This document shows, piece after piece, positions 1 to 11,702 of a stretch of 64,000 bases of DNA. Numbering within the stretch: the stretch's first letter is position 1; each line of letters begins with the position of its first letter. Source of the stretch: Polyangiaceae bacterium (lineage in GTDB: Bacteria; Myxococcota_A; Polyangia; Polyangiales; Polyangiaceae). Location of the stretch: NCBI GenBank assembly GCA_020846005.1, contig JADLEQ010000022.1, positions 1 to 64,000 of the forward strand. Reading direction: 5' to 3'. The notes beneath the pieces are model-generated. The model was not told the origin of the DNA. It saw only the letters and a program-made list of their open reading frames with translations, and ran no database searches. The translations under genes were made by a program, and so were the position numbers.

Positions 1-2
1 AC

Positions 3-1304
3 TGCGACGGCACGGCCGACAACGGCTTCAACAAGCAGACGAACCCGAACCACTGCGGGAGCTGCAACAACGTCTGCAGCTTCCCCAACGCCATCGCCGG
101 CTGCAGCGCCGGCGCGTGCACGATCGCCCAGTGCTTGCCGGGCTTCGCGAACCTGAACAACACCCTCGCCGACGGCTGCGAGCACACGTGCGCCGTGAGC
201 CCCCCGAGCACCGAGGTGTGCGACGGGGTCGACAACGACTGCGACAACCTGGTCGACGGCGCCGATCCGGGCATGGCGTCGGTCTCGAACTTCTGCGTCC
301 AGACGGGTCCGTGCAACGGCGCCGCGCCCGTGTGCCAGGGCGCGCAGGGCTGGCGCTGCAACTACGCCGCGATCGACTCGCGCATCCAGACACAGCCGGA
401 CGGCTCGATCGCCATCGTGGAGACGCTCTGCGACAACTTCGACAACAACTGCAACACGCAGGCGGACGAGACGTTCTCGAACAAGGGCCAGGCGTGCAGC
501 GTCGGTGTGGGGCGGTGCGCGGGGGCGGCGACGTACACGTGCCGCGCCGACCAGGCGGGCACCGAGTGCCTCGCGACCGCCCAGCCGACCCAGGCGATCG
601 ACGAGCTCTGCAACGGCACCGACGACAACTGCGACGGGCAGGTCGACGAGCGAAACCCGACGGGCAGCCTCACCTGCTACAACGGCGGCGCGCACGGCTG
701 CCTCGGCTACCAGGACCCGATGGTGCAGATCGGCAGCGTGTGGATGTACCGCTACGAGGCGTCGCGCCCCGACGCGACAGACACGCTCGCCGGCTCGGTG
801 GAGACGCGCGCCTGTTCCACGGCCAATGTGCTCCCGTGGGCCAGCGTCAACCAGGCCGGCGCCGTCGCGGCCTGCGGCGCGATCCGCGACTCCGCCAACA
901 ACCCGATGCGGCTCTGCACGGAGACGGAGTGGCAGACGGCCTGCCTCGCCGGAGGCGCCGCGAGCCCGTCGCGCTGGTCGTACTCGAGCAGCCCGACGAC
1001 CTACGTCGCGGGGCGGTGCAACGACGCGGACGCGGCGACCCCGGCCGGGATCTGGGCGTCCGGCACCGGCGCGGAGTGCTACTCGCCCTGGGGCGGCTCG
1101 GGGATCTTCGATCTCAGCGGCAACGTCGCCGAGTGGACGAGCTCGTGCCTGACGCTCGCGGGCAAGACCTACTGCCGAGTCCGCGGCGGGAACACCGCGA
1201 CCCTCGCGGCCGGCGCCACCTGCGACTTCAGCTTCGTCCTGCAGCAGAACACGTTCCGTAACTACGACGTGGGCTTCCGCTGCTGCTCCGGCGCGGCGCC
1301 GTGA
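3..1304 (+). CDS. Cys-rich MopE-like/FGE-fold secreted protein (5' partial)
   Basis: The 5' end lies outside the window; the open frame starts at base 3 and gives 433 visible residues. The first half is Cys-rich with several CDGxDNDCD-type segments (CDGVDNDCDNLVDG, CDNFDNNCNTQADE, CNGTDDNCDGQVDE). These resemble the putative metal-binding repeat of the MopE/Cu-binding family common in myxobacterial surface proteins. From about visible residue 240 the sequence resembles the formylglycine-generating-enzyme/sulfatase-modifying-factor fold (RYEAS, RLCTETEWQTAC, DLSGNVAEW, VRGGN, VGFRCC). The combination suggests an exported, disulfide-rich, possibly metal-binding protein whose FGE-like domain may be only a structural or binding module. 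I could not confirm the copper-binding cysteine pair of active FGEs. Substrate and partner are unknown. Confidence 0.8.
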   Translation, partial: CDGTADNGFNKQTNPNHCGSCNNVCSFPNAIAGCSAGACTIAQCLPGFANLNNTLADGCEHTCAVSPPSTEVCDGVDNDCDNLVDGADPGMASVSNFCVQTGPCNGAAPVCQGAQGWRCNYAAIDSRIQTQPDGSIAIVETLCDNFDNNCNTQADETFSNKGQACSVGVGRCAGAATYTCRADQAGTECLATAQPTQAIDELCNGTDDNCDGQVDERNPTGSLTCYNGGAHGCLGYQDPMVQIGSVWMYRYEASRPDATDTLAGSVETRACSTANVLPWASVNQAGAVAACGAIRDSANNPMRLCTETEWQTACLAGGAASPSRWSYSSSPTTYVAGRCNDADAATPAGIWASGTGAECYSPWGGSGIFDLSGNVAEWTSSCLTLAGKTYCRVRGGNTATLAAGATCDFSFVLQQNTFRNYDVGFRCCSGAAP

Positions 1305-1332
1305 GCCGGGCCGCGCCTCCCGCGCGGCCCGG

Positions 1333-1406
1333 TGGGTCGACTGGGACTCGAACCCAGGACCTACGGATTAAAAGTCCGCAGCTCTGACCGACTGAGCTAT
1401 CGACCC
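1333..1406 (-). tRNA. tRNA-Lys (anticodon UUU)
   Basis: On the minus strand the sequence folds as a standard cloverleaf of 74 nt. The 7-bp acceptor stem is GGGTCGA paired with TCGACCC. The D arm is GCTC/GAGC, the anticodon stem is GCGGA/TCCGT around loop CTTTTAA (anticodon TTT), and the T arm is CTGGG-TTCGAGT-CCCAG. The discriminator base is A. The bases after it read CCG, so the terminal CCA is not encoded and must be added by nucleotidyltransferase. There is no integrase nearby to suggest use as an attachment site. Confidence 0.95.
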
Positions 1407-1588
1407 GTGCGAGACGTTCGCGGCCGCCGTCCTAGCGCTTCCGCAGCAGCGGAGCCAGCCGTGGAGGTGGCGTGAACGCCTGTACTCGCCGGGACGCGAA
1501 CGGCGCGGCAGGCCATGCGGTGCGCTCCTTCGCCCGCGCCGGGGGGCCGCCCGAGGCCCGCTGGCATCCCGCTTGCTCTGCGCGCGGT

Positions 1589-1858
1589 ATGGCCCTCCCG
1601 ACGCTCGCCCGCCAGCTCGTCCCCTTCGTCGTCGCTGCCTCGGTCCTCGCGAGCTGCTTGTCGCGCGCCACCACCCCGGAGCCGGAGTCGGCGGACGACT
1701 TCGACCGGCAGGGGTGGGCGACCACGCAGTCGGGCTCGGGGGAGAGCGCGGACGGCGCGTACTACGGCGCGGGCACCCCGCCCGAGCCGGAGCGCACCCC
1801 CGCCTCGCCCCGCCCAGGCGGGCACGAGCCGTATCGCGCCCCGTCCCCGACACGCTGA
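1589..1858 (+). CDS. Small putative lipoprotein
   Basis: This 89-residue frame starts at an ATG and opens with a short signal-like segment (MALPTLARQLVPFVVAASVL) followed by the lipobox LASC, so the mature N-terminus would be Cys23. The rest is Glu/Pro/Gly/Ser-rich and looks unstructured, including a short SGSGESADGAYYGAG stretch. An earlier in-frame start at 1472 would add 39 residues that spoil the signal peptide, so the internal ATG is preferred. I do not recognise a family. In a genome this GC-rich, short frames can be spurious; the signal peptide plus lipobox is the only positive evidence. Confidence 0.5.
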   Translation: MALPTLARQLVPFVVAASVLASCLSRATTPEPESADDFDRQGWATTQSGSGESADGAYYGAGTPPEPERTPASPRPGGHEPYRAPSPTR

Positions 1859-1929
1859 CGCCCGGCCGCGACCCGCCCCGTGCAGCCGACCCCGTGCAGC
1901 CGACCCCGTGCGCCCGCCCGGCGCGGCCG

Positions 1930-3195
1930 CTACGCGCCCTGCGGCTGCAGGATCGCCAGGAACCCGCTCACGTCGCGCCCTAGCTCGGCCTCCCTCTCCG
2001 GGCTCAGGGCGGAGCCGGCGCTGAACACCGCGAAGCTCACGTACTCGTGGAGCATCTGCTTGAGGACATGCTCCGGATCGCTGCCCGCCGCGAGCAGCTC
2101 GGCGTTCTGCGCGACGATGTCCGGGTTGAGCGCGCCGTAGGCGTCCGGACCCGCCCCGCGGAAGAGGATGTCGTAGACGCCCGCCCCCACCGCGAACGAC
2201 GCCAGCGCCTCGCGGACGGCCGTGCCCTTGCCGATCGCGTCCATCGACTGCAGCACCGTACGCAGGCCGGAGTTTGCCGTCGCGACGATCGCCGGCAGGC
2301 CGCCCGTGAGCCGCGGCGGGTGGAGCCCGACGTGCTTGCTCTGCAGCAGGCCGTAGATCGCCTTCGTCGTCTCGAACTCGCCCTTGCCCGTGTGCCGGCC
2401 GAGCTCCTCGATGCTGAGGCGGCCGTCGACGAGGCCGAACACCTCGGCGAACTCCTCCGTCGGCGCGCCGCGATCGGCCTCGACGCGGTACGGGACGTAG
2501 TCGCTCGCCGGCACCTTCTGGCGGAAGTAGCGGAGCTCGTCGAGCCGCGTCACTCCGTCCATCAAGAGCGCGTTGATCGACACCGCGTGGTGCGTGACCA
2601 GCCGGTTGTCCTCGAACCCGTCCAGGAAGAAGAACGTGCCGTCGCCGATCGTGAGCGTCGCGAACACGATCTCCTCGGCCTGGCGGGCGAGGTACTTGTA
2701 GATCTGCTCCTGCGTCACGATCCCGAGCTCGACCGCGACCTGACCGAACTTGCGCGCCTCCGTCATGCTCTCGAGGATGAGCTGGTGCTGCTCGGCGCTG
2801 ATCACGCCGAACCGGTAGAGCACCATCCCGAGGCGCTCGTCGTCCACCGTCGTCTGCGCGCCGACGACGTTCCCGTTCGCGAAGAACACCGACCGCGCGG
2901 ACTCACCGTCGAGCACGACGAGCTCGCCGCGCCAGCCCGTCTGCGAGAGGAGCGCGAGCACGTCGCACATGGCGGCGGGCGCGGTGATCTCGCCCGCGAG
3001 GCGCACGATCGCGCCGTCTTCGGCGTCTCGCCGGCCGTCCTCCCCGGTGTAGCGCATGAAGACGACGTGACCCGGCGCGGGGAGGAGTCGGTACGCGCCC
3101 TCGCGCGCGCGCATGCGCTGGCTCGCCACCGTGCCGATGGGGTGCGCCTCACCGCGGGCGTCGATCCGGACGAGCTCGTCGCGCGCTTCACGCAT
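1930..3195 (-). CDS. DUF4388-domain protein
   Basis: A 421-residue cytoplasmic protein. Residues roughly 58-160 match the DUF4388 (PATAN-like) pattern seen in myxobacterial signalling proteins: AGEITAPAAMCDVLALLSQT, then a strand-rich segment with SVFFANGNVVGA and a helix LGMVLYRFGVISAEQ. A second portion (FGQVAVELGIVTQEQIYKYL) resembles the helical extension of these proteins. The middle part (GLVDGRLSIEELGRHTGKGE) looks like a winged-helix-like module. Members are usually linked to regulatory or gliding/EPS functions, but no specific role can be assigned here. The start MREARDEL was chosen because upstream in-frame sequence is low-quality Arg/Ser/Pro-rich and runs into the upstream region of the divergent metallophosphoesterase gene. 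Confidence 0.8.
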   Translation of the reverse strand: MREARDELVRIDARGEAHPIGTVASQRMRAREGAYRLLPAPGHVVFMRYTGEDGRRDAEDGAIVRLAGEITAPAAMCDVLALLSQTGWRGELVVLDGESARSVFFANGNVVGAQTTVDDERLGMVLYRFGVISAEQHQLILESMTEARKFGQVAVELGIVTQEQIYKYLARQAEEIVFATLTIGDGTFFFLDGFEDNRLVTHHAVSINALLMDGVTRLDELRYFRQKVPASDYVPYRVEADRGAPTEEFAEVFGLVDGRLSIEELGRHTGKGEFETTKAIYGLLQSKHVGLHPPRLTGGLPAIVATANSGLRTVLQSMDAIGKGTAVREALASFAVGAGVYDILFRGAGPDAYGALNPDIVAQNAELLAAGSDPEHVLKQMLHEYVSFAVFSAGSALSPEREAELGRDVSGFLAILQPQGA

Positions 3196-3337
3196 CGTCG
3201 CCACGATACTCCCGGGGGCGACGCTCCGTCGAGCCCCCGTCCGGGACACGGCGCGCGACTCGGGCGGCCAGCTGGGGCCTTCTCCCGCGGCGAGGTGGGG
3301 CTTGCGCGCCGCGGCGCGCGCGGCAATCCTCGGGTCG

Positions 3338-4306
3338 ATGCTGCGCTGGGTGACCCTCCCCTCGGCCCGGCGCGGCGGCCAGGTGGATGGCGACCCGCCG
3401 CGGGCGTCGAGCCCCCCCGCTCCGGCGAAGCGGCACCGGAGCATCGAGCTCCGGCGGTTCGCGGGGCCGTCCGCCCACGTGGGGGCGCTCGACGGGCTCC
3501 GGGTCGCGCACCTGACGGATCTGCACGTCGGCCGCGTCACCCCGCTCGCCGTCCAGCGAGACGCCGTCGCGCTGACGAACGCGCAGCGCCCGGATCTGGT
3601 CGCGCTGACGGGCGACTTCGTCTGCCACAGCCAGCAGCACCTGGACGAGCTCACCGAGGTGGTCCGGGGCTTCCAGGCGCCGGTCGTCGGAGTGCTCGGG
3701 AACCACGATCACTGGTCCGGCGCGAAGGAGGTCCGGCGCGCGCTGGCGCGGGCCGGGGCCCTCGTCCTCGACAACCGCCACACGACGCTCGAGCTCCGCG
3801 GCCAGCGCCTGCAGGTCGTGGGGCTCGACGACGCCTACACCGGGCACGCCCGGCTCGACGAGGCCGTGAAGGGCCTGCGGCGGGACACGCCGACGCTCGG
3901 CCTCTCCCACATCGGCGAGGAGGCCGAGGGCCTGTGGGCGCACGGCGTCCCCCTGGTGCTCTCCGGCCACACGCACGCCGGCCAGGTCACCCTCGCGCGG
4001 CTCCACGAGCTCGCGATCGGCCGGCTCGCCGGGCACCGCTACGTCCACGGCCTCTACGGCCGCCGCTCCGGGAGCGGCGCGGTGTACGTCGGCGCGGGGA
4101 TCGGCGCCTCGGTGATGCCGATCCGGCTCGGCGAGCGCGGCCGGCGCGAGGTCACGCTGTTCGAGCTCGGGGCCCGGCCGGGCTCGCTGCCCGAGCACCA
4201 CGACGAACAACCGCCGCTGCCCGGCCGCAAGCGTCGCGCCCCTGCCGCACGCCCGCGAGCGCCGCGCGGCGAGGCGAAGAAGGGCGCCCGCGGCCGCCCG
4301 CGCTGA
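3338..4306 (+). CDS. Metallophosphoesterase (calcineurin-like, YkuE type)
   Basis: A 322-residue protein with the full calcineurin-like metal-binding motif set: HLTDLHVGR (DxH), LTGDFV (GD), GVLGNHDHW (GNHD), LSHIGEE and SGHTHAGQ (GHTH). The architecture matches the YkuE-like branch of bacterial metallophosphoesterases, which often act on lipids or nucleotides near the membrane. This copy has no clear transmembrane segment. The C-terminal 40 residues or so form a basic Arg/Pro/Ala-rich tail, unusual for the family and perhaps used to contact membrane or nucleic acid (inference). The start is ATG 3338, the last plausible Met before the conserved core. The divergent DUF4388 gene starts 142 bp away. 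Confidence 0.88.
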   Translation: MLRWVTLPSARRGGQVDGDPPRASSPPAPAKRHRSIELRRFAGPSAHVGALDGLRVAHLTDLHVGRVTPLAVQRDAVALTNAQRPDLVALTGDFVCHSQQHLDELTEVVRGFQAPVVGVLGNHDHWSGAKEVRRALARAGALVLDNRHTTLELRGQRLQVVGLDDAYTGHARLDEAVKGLRRDTPTLGLSHIGEEAEGLWAHGVPLVLSGHTHAGQVTLARLHELAIGRLAGHRYVHGLYGRRSGSGAVYVGAGIGASVMPIRLGERGRREVTLFELGARPGSLPEHHDEQPPLPGRKRRAPAARPRAPRGEAKKGARGRPR

Positions 4307-4319
4307 CGCCTCCCTCCGC

Positions 4320-7895
<3,576 letters not shown>

Positions 7896-7896
7896 G

Positions 7897-8114
7897 GCGC
7901 GCCGCAAGCATAAGGGCGCGCCGCAAGCATAAGGGCGCGCCGCAAGCATATGGGCGCGCCGCGAGCAGAAGGGCGCGCCGCGAGCAGAAGGGCGCGCCGC
8001 GAGCAGAAGGGCGCGCCGCGAGCAGAAGCGCCCGCCGCGAGCAGAAGCGCCCGCCGCGAGCAGAAGCGCCCGCCGCGAGCAGAAGGGCGCGCCGCGAGCA
8101 GAAGCGCCCGCCGC
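7897..8114. repeat. 19-bp tandem repeat array abutting dnaE start
   Basis: Eleven full copies and one partial copy of a 19-bp unit, read on + as GCGCGCCGCGAGCAGAAGG. Three sequence classes are ordered along the array. The three copies next to dnaE have CAAGCATAAGG or CAAGCATATGG, the middle copies have CGAGCAGAAGG, and the distal copies mix GCGCGCC with GCCCGCC. Most copies contain the palindrome GGCGCGCC at unit boundaries. The unit is not a multiple of three, so the array is not selected as protein. It occupies the position where the dnaE leader and ribosome-binding site should be. Confidence 0.95.
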
Positions 8115-8246
8115 AGCACTGTCCGTGAGGAGCCGCGCCGAGCGCCCGCAGCGCCTGGCGGTGCGGCGCCACGGCAAACATGCGCCCCCGTTGGATGCAC
8201 CCGCGCCGACTCGCGAGAATCAGGCGGCTGGCGGGCCAGATCGACC

Positions 8247-8274
8247 TTGCAACATCTCGCCGGTACGGTAATCT
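8247..8274 (+). promoter_or_regulatory. Candidate sigma70-type promoter
   Basis: TTGCAA (8247-8252), a 16-bp spacer and TAATCT (8269-8274) resemble -35 and -10 elements. They stand out as AT-rich islands upstream of the lipoprotein gene at 8374, giving a leader of about 90 nt. Based on consensus resemblance only. Confidence 0.35.
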
Positions 8275-8373
8275 CCGTGCGTCCCCGAGTGCAGCGAGCG
8301 CCTGGGGCACGACCCGCCAGCGACAAGCTGGCGGTTGGTCGAGTAGCCCGCTTCGTCCTGGAGAGGAGATCCC

Positions 8374-9555
8374 ATGCTTCGTAAGAACCTCGGTCTGTGC
8401 GCGTTCGTGATCGGTTCCCTGTTCGCGGCCAGCGCCGTCACGGCGTGCGGCGGCGACGATGAAGGCGACGGCGGAGGGTCCGCAGCGGGCGGGACGGCCG
8501 GCACGGGCGGCTCGAGCGGCTCCAGCGGGACGGGCGGCAGCGCCGCGGCGCCGCCGACCGAGGGCGAGACGTGCGACGCCGACCCGTCGAAGTGCACGCT
8601 CCCGCCCACGCAGCCGAGCGCGCCCGCAGCGGCCGGCACGTCGGAGACGGTCCTGGCCGTGAGCAACCTCTACCTCGGCACGACGGACCGCTCCGGTAGC
8701 GCGACGACGACGGCGTGGAAGGACTACGGCTTCAACCTCGACAACCTGATCTCGAAGAAGACGGACTCGAACCACTGCAAGCCGCAGCAGGGCGCCAACC
8801 CCTCGACGGTGAAGACGGACGGCAACGGCGGCATCGACAACAGCTTCGGCGCCAACCTCATGCCGCTCATCTCGTCCCTCGCCTCGAGCGCGCAGGACGA
8901 CGTGAACCAGTCGATCACGGACGGCTCCTTCACCGTCATGGTGCGGCTGAAGAACCTGTCCGATCCGTCGGCGGACCAGACGGCCGTGGACGCGTCGCTC
9001 TACGGCGGCGCCGACATGGGCGCGGCGCCGAAGTGGGACGGCACGGACGCCTGGCCGGTGTTCCCCGAGCTCCTGAACGGCGGCAACATCGACGATCCGA
9101 AGGTGAAGTTCCCGAACAGCTTCGTCGCGGGCGGCACCTGGGTGTCGAACGGTGGCGGGTCGCTCGATCTCACCATCTCGATCCAGGGCTTCAGCCTGAC
9201 GCTCACGATCGTCCAGGCGGTCTTCGCCATGGACGTGACGGGCACCGGCGCCACGGCCTCCGCGACGAACGGCACCATCGCCGGCGTGCTCGAGACGGAG
9301 AACCTCATCAACGAGCTGAAGAAGGTCGCCGGCGCCTTCGACGAGTCGCTCTGCGAGGGCAGCACCTTCGAGAGCATCGCGCAGCAGATCCGCGCCGCCA
9401 GCGACATCATGTCGGACGGCACGAACGGCGACGACACCAAGACCTGCAACGCCATCAGCATCGGCCTCGGCTTCGACGCCAAGGCGGTGGTCCTCGGCAC
9501 GGTGGCGGCCCCGTCGACCGGCCCGGCCGATCCCTGCGCGGCGGCGGGCGGCTGA
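8374..9555 (+). CDS. Lipoprotein of unknown function
   Basis: A 393-residue predicted lipoprotein. A strong ribosome-binding site (GGAGAGGA) precedes the ATG. The signal peptide MLRKNLGLCAFVIGSLF continues to lipobox VTAC with Cys25. A Gly/Ser/Thr linker of about 35 residues follows, rich in GGTAGTGGSSGSSG, as is typical of myxobacterial lipoproteins. The globular part is Asn/Asp/Ser-rich with few charges and several pairable cysteines (CDADPSKC near the linker, single Cys further on). I do not recognise the family. It may be a surface or periplasmic binding protein. It is followed by a candidate terminator, so it is probably monocistronic. Confidence 0.88.
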   Translation: MLRKNLGLCAFVIGSLFAASAVTACGGDDEGDGGGSAAGGTAGTGGSSGSSGTGGSAAAPPTEGETCDADPSKCTLPPTQPSAPAAAGTSETVLAVSNLYLGTTDRSGSATTTAWKDYGFNLDNLISKKTDSNHCKPQQGANPSTVKTDGNGGIDNSFGANLMPLISSLASSAQDDVNQSITDGSFTVMVRLKNLSDPSADQTAVDASLYGGADMGAAPKWDGTDAWPVFPELLNGGNIDDPKVKFPNSFVAGGTWVSNGGGSLDLTISIQGFSLTLTIVQAVFAMDVTGTGATASATNGTIAGVLETENLINELKKVAGAFDESLCEGSTFESIAQQIRAASDIMSDGTNGDDTKTCNAISIGLGFDAKAVVLGTVAAPSTGPADPCAAAGG

Positions 9556-9612
9556 GCCGCTAGGCGACACGCGCTCCCGGCCCCTCCCTGGGGTGCGGGG
9601 AGCCGACCCGGG

Positions 9613-9649
9613 CCCTCGGAGCCTCACCGCTCCGGGGGTCCCGTGTTTT
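9613..9649 (+). terminator. Candidate hairpin terminator
   Basis: A 10-bp stem with one G-T pair (9613-9622 with 9629-9638), a 6-nt loop and a short T run (TTTT at 9646-9649). It lies about 60 bp after the stop of the lipoprotein gene and before the OmpA-family gene. Confidence 0.5.
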
Positions 9650-9813
9650 GTGGGCTTCGCGCCGGCTGGCGGCGGCGATTGAAGCTTCCACCCGCGGGGC
9701 CCGTCCAACCGCGCAGGCCGGGCCGGACCGGCCTCGCTTGCGTTGGACCCGCGACTTCGGCTACCGAAAGGCTGGCAACGGTTCGGCGTTACCCTCAGAG
9801 GAGGACGTTTTCG

Positions 9814-10443
9814 ATGATTCGCAAGGCATGCTTCGTGGCTCTCTCGGGCGTGATCGCCCTCGGCGGATGTACGGCCAGCCTGCAGGCTGGCGCTCAGGGG
9901 AACGCTGGCGGTAACGAGCCGCCGCCCCCGCCGCCCCCGCCGCCGGCCGCTTCGTCGGCCGCCCCTGCTCCGGCCCCGACGGCGCCCGCGCCCGAGGAGA
10001 AGAAGCCGATGAAGAGCACGGCGACGGTGAAGGGCGACAGCGTCAACATCCCCGGCAACATCGTCTTCGACACGGGCAAGGCGACGCTGAAGGAGGGCGC
10101 CGGCAGCGAGGCCGTGCTCGAGCAGCTCAAGATCTTCCTCGACGAGAACCCGCGCGTGACCAAGCTCCGCATCGAGGGGCACACGGACAACGTCGGCGTT
10201 CCAGCAGACAACGTGACGCTCTCCGGCCAGCGCGCGCTCACCATCAAGAACTGGCTGGTCGCGAAGGGGATCCCGAAGGAGCGCCTCATCGCAGTGGGCT
10301 TCGGCCAGGACAAGCCCATCGCGGACAACGCGACGGACGCCGGGCGCGCGCAGAACCGGCGCACGGAGTTCAAGATCGCCGAGATCAGCGGCAAGCCGTA
10401 CCTCGGCCAGGATCCCAACGGCGGCGGCAAGGTGTTCGAGTAG
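9814..10443 (+). CDS. OmpA/Pal-family lipoprotein
   Basis: A 209-residue outer-membrane lipoprotein that should anchor the envelope to peptidoglycan. The start is fixed by AGAGGAGGA, 8 nt upstream of ATG 9814. The signal peptide ends in lipobox LGGC (Cys19). Residues about 30-65 are a Pro/Ala linker that includes a run of nine prolines. The C-terminal domain is OmpA-like: IRIEGHTDN-type motif (LRIEGHTDNVG), LSGQRALTIKNWL, VGFGQDKPIADN and RAQNRRTEFKI, the last carrying the Arg typical of diaminopimelate binding. It is not beside tol genes, so whether it is the primary Pal or a paralogue cannot be decided. Confidence 0.92.
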   Translation: MIRKACFVALSGVIALGGCTASLQAGAQGNAGGNEPPPPPPPPPAASSAAPAPAPTAPAPEEKKPMKSTATVKGDSVNIPGNIVFDTGKATLKEGAGSEAVLEQLKIFLDENPRVTKLRIEGHTDNVGVPADNVTLSGQRALTIKNWLVAKGIPKERLIAVGFGQDKPIADNATDAGRAQNRRTEFKIAEISGKPYLGQDPNGGGKVFE

Positions 10444-10450
10444 TCGACCA

Positions 10451-10510
10451 GGCGCGCGGCGCGGATCCGCCGGCTCCCAGCGGGAGCGCGGATCCGCGCC
10501 AAGGCGCGCC
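10451..10510. terminator. Large GC-rich inverted repeat after the OmpA-family gene
   Basis: A 13-bp perfect inverted repeat (10458-10470 with 10488-10500, each containing GCGGATCCGC) encloses a second 6-bp stem GCTCCC/GGGAGC with loop AGC. Flanking GGCGCGC and GCGCGCC (10451-10457 and 10504-10510) can extend the structure. There is no T tract, so it could end transcription with Rho, block 3' exonucleases or act as a DNA cruciform. It lies 8-67 bp after the OmpA-family stop codon. Confidence 0.6.
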
Positions 10511-10574
10511 CTCGCTTCGAGCCGGGGGGATCCGGACGCCGAGGGGCGCTGCGCTCACGGGAGACTGCGCTAGG

Positions 10575-11189
10575 GTGCGCCGCGTGAAGCCGACGCTGCG
10601 CGTCCTGGGCCCGCTGATCCTCGCCGCGACGGCCTGCGAGTCGTCCACGGCGGCCCCGCGAGAGTGGACGCCGGCCGACCACACCCACACGACCAGCGGC
10701 GGCCAGGTGACGGGCGCGCCCCCCGCGAGCGGCTCGCCCATGGCCACGCTCGGCCTCGACGACGTGACGATCGTCACCTGGCGCGGGCAGTGCGTGCGCT
10801 GCCACGGGACGATCGGCATGGGGGACGGCCCTGAGGCGCCGATGACGCGGCCCCCAGATCTGACGGATCCGGCGTGGCAGCGCTCGGTGAAGGACGACGC
10901 GATCGTCCAGGTGATCCGGGCGGGACGCGGGAAGATGCCGCCGTTCACGGCTCTGCCGGAGGGTACCCTACGGGGGCTCGTGCGGCTCGTGCGGCTCCTC
11001 GACGCCAGCCGTGACGTGCCCGGCGCCCCGGCGCGCGCAGGCGCGCCGTCGTCGTCGGCGCGGCCCCCCGCGAGCGGCGCCGCGCCCGCGCCGCCCGCGG
11101 GCGCCCAGGCGGGCTCGGCGGGTGTCGCGCCCCGCGCGCTCGCGTCCGGCGCGCCGCTTCCCCCGGCCGTCGGCTCGGCGCAACGATGA
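10575..11189 (+). CDS. Mono-heme c-type cytochrome lipoprotein
   Basis: A 204-residue protein starting at GTG 10575 (a second GTG lies three codons on). The signal peptide ends in lipobox TAC (LAATAC, Cys21). One heme-binding site CVRCH occurs at residues 73-77 and a likely distal ligand Met121 lies in GRGKMPPF, as in class I cytochromes (cytochrome c family, CxxCH). The last 60 residues or so are an Ala/Pro/Ser tail without structure. It probably shuttles electrons in the periplasm; the partner is unknown. Its stop overlaps the next start by 4 bp (ATGA), so the two genes are translationally coupled. Confidence 0.85.
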   Translation: MRRVKPTLRVLGPLILAATACESSTAAPREWTPADHTHTTSGGQVTGAPPASGSPMATLGLDDVTIVTWRGQCVRCHGTIGMGDGPEAPMTRPPDLTDPAWQRSVKDDAIVQVIRAGRGKMPPFTALPEGTLRGLVRLVRLLDASRDVPGAPARAGAPSSSARPPASGAAPAPPAGAQAGSAGVAPRALASGAPLPPAVGSAQR

Positions 11190-11608
11190 GCTGGCCGCGC
11201 TGGCTCGCGGGCCGCGCCTCGCCGCCGGCTGCGGTCTCGCCCCGGCGTCGGCTCGTCGGGAGCGCCTTGATCGTCGGCGGCGTGGTCCTGGCGCTCGGAC
11301 TCGTTTCGCCGCTCTTCCCACGCCAGCAGCGGCTCGAGCTCCGCTTCGATCCGCCCCCCACCGGCTCGACGCTCCTCACGCTCAGCCTGCAGCGCGACGG
11401 CGAGCGCGAGGCGTGCGCCGGGGCCGAACTCCGCGTCGGCGCCGGCCAACGCCGGCTGGAGCACTTGATCGAGCTGCCGTCCGGCGCGTACCGCGTCGAG
11501 GCGACGCTCTGGCCCTCGGCGCCCGGGGACGCCCCGCTCGCCGCCCGCCGCGCCGCGGTCGAGCTGGACGGCGAGGTCGTCGTCGTCCCGCTCCGGATCG
11601 AGCCGTGA
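11186..11608 (+). CDS. Small single-span membrane protein, coupled to cytochrome
   Basis: A 140-residue protein starting in the ATGA overlap with the cytochrome gene. A basic N-terminus is followed by one membrane segment (LVGSALIVGGVVLALGLV). A periplasmic beta-rich domain comes next (LELRFDPPP, LIELPSGAYRVEATLW, VVVVPLRIEP), which resembles a small carboxypeptidase-regulatory/PEGA-like beta sandwich. No specific family was recognised. Coupling suggests a job linked to the cytochrome, perhaps as anchor or chaperone. Confidence 0.75.
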   Translation: MSWPRWLAGRASPPAAVSPRRRLVGSALIVGGVVLALGLVSPLFPRQQRLELRFDPPPTGSTLLTLSLQRDGEREACAGAELRVGAGQRRLEHLIELPSGAYRVEATLWPSAPGDAPLAARRAAVELDGEVVVVPLRIEP

Positions 11609-11702
11609 CGATCCTGGCGTCGCGCCGCGCGCGCGACGCGCCGGAGCCCGCGCGCTAGAGTGCTCCAACCGCACCGCGCGCCCCCAGCACGATCGAGCGT
11701 CC

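Larger units (their letters stand above)
7896..8373. other. Intergenic region between dnaE and the next lipoprotein gene
   Basis: The longest stretch without a convincing gene. The dnaE-proximal 220 bp are the 19-bp repeat array. The remaining 260 bp hold no credible coding frame. They contain a candidate promoter for the rightward lipoprotein gene (8247-8274) and its ribosome-binding site GGAGAGGA about 7 bp before the ATG at 8374. No promoter for dnaE could be picked out confidently; it must lie within or beyond the repeat. Confidence 0.7.

Noticed and set aside
1333-1406. tRNA-Lys as an integration site for a mobile element
   Set aside because: No integrase, no direct repeat of the tRNA 3' end and no change in base composition were seen nearby.
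7897-8114. CRISPR array
   Set aside because: The 19-bp units are directly tandem with no spacers, and no cas genes are present.
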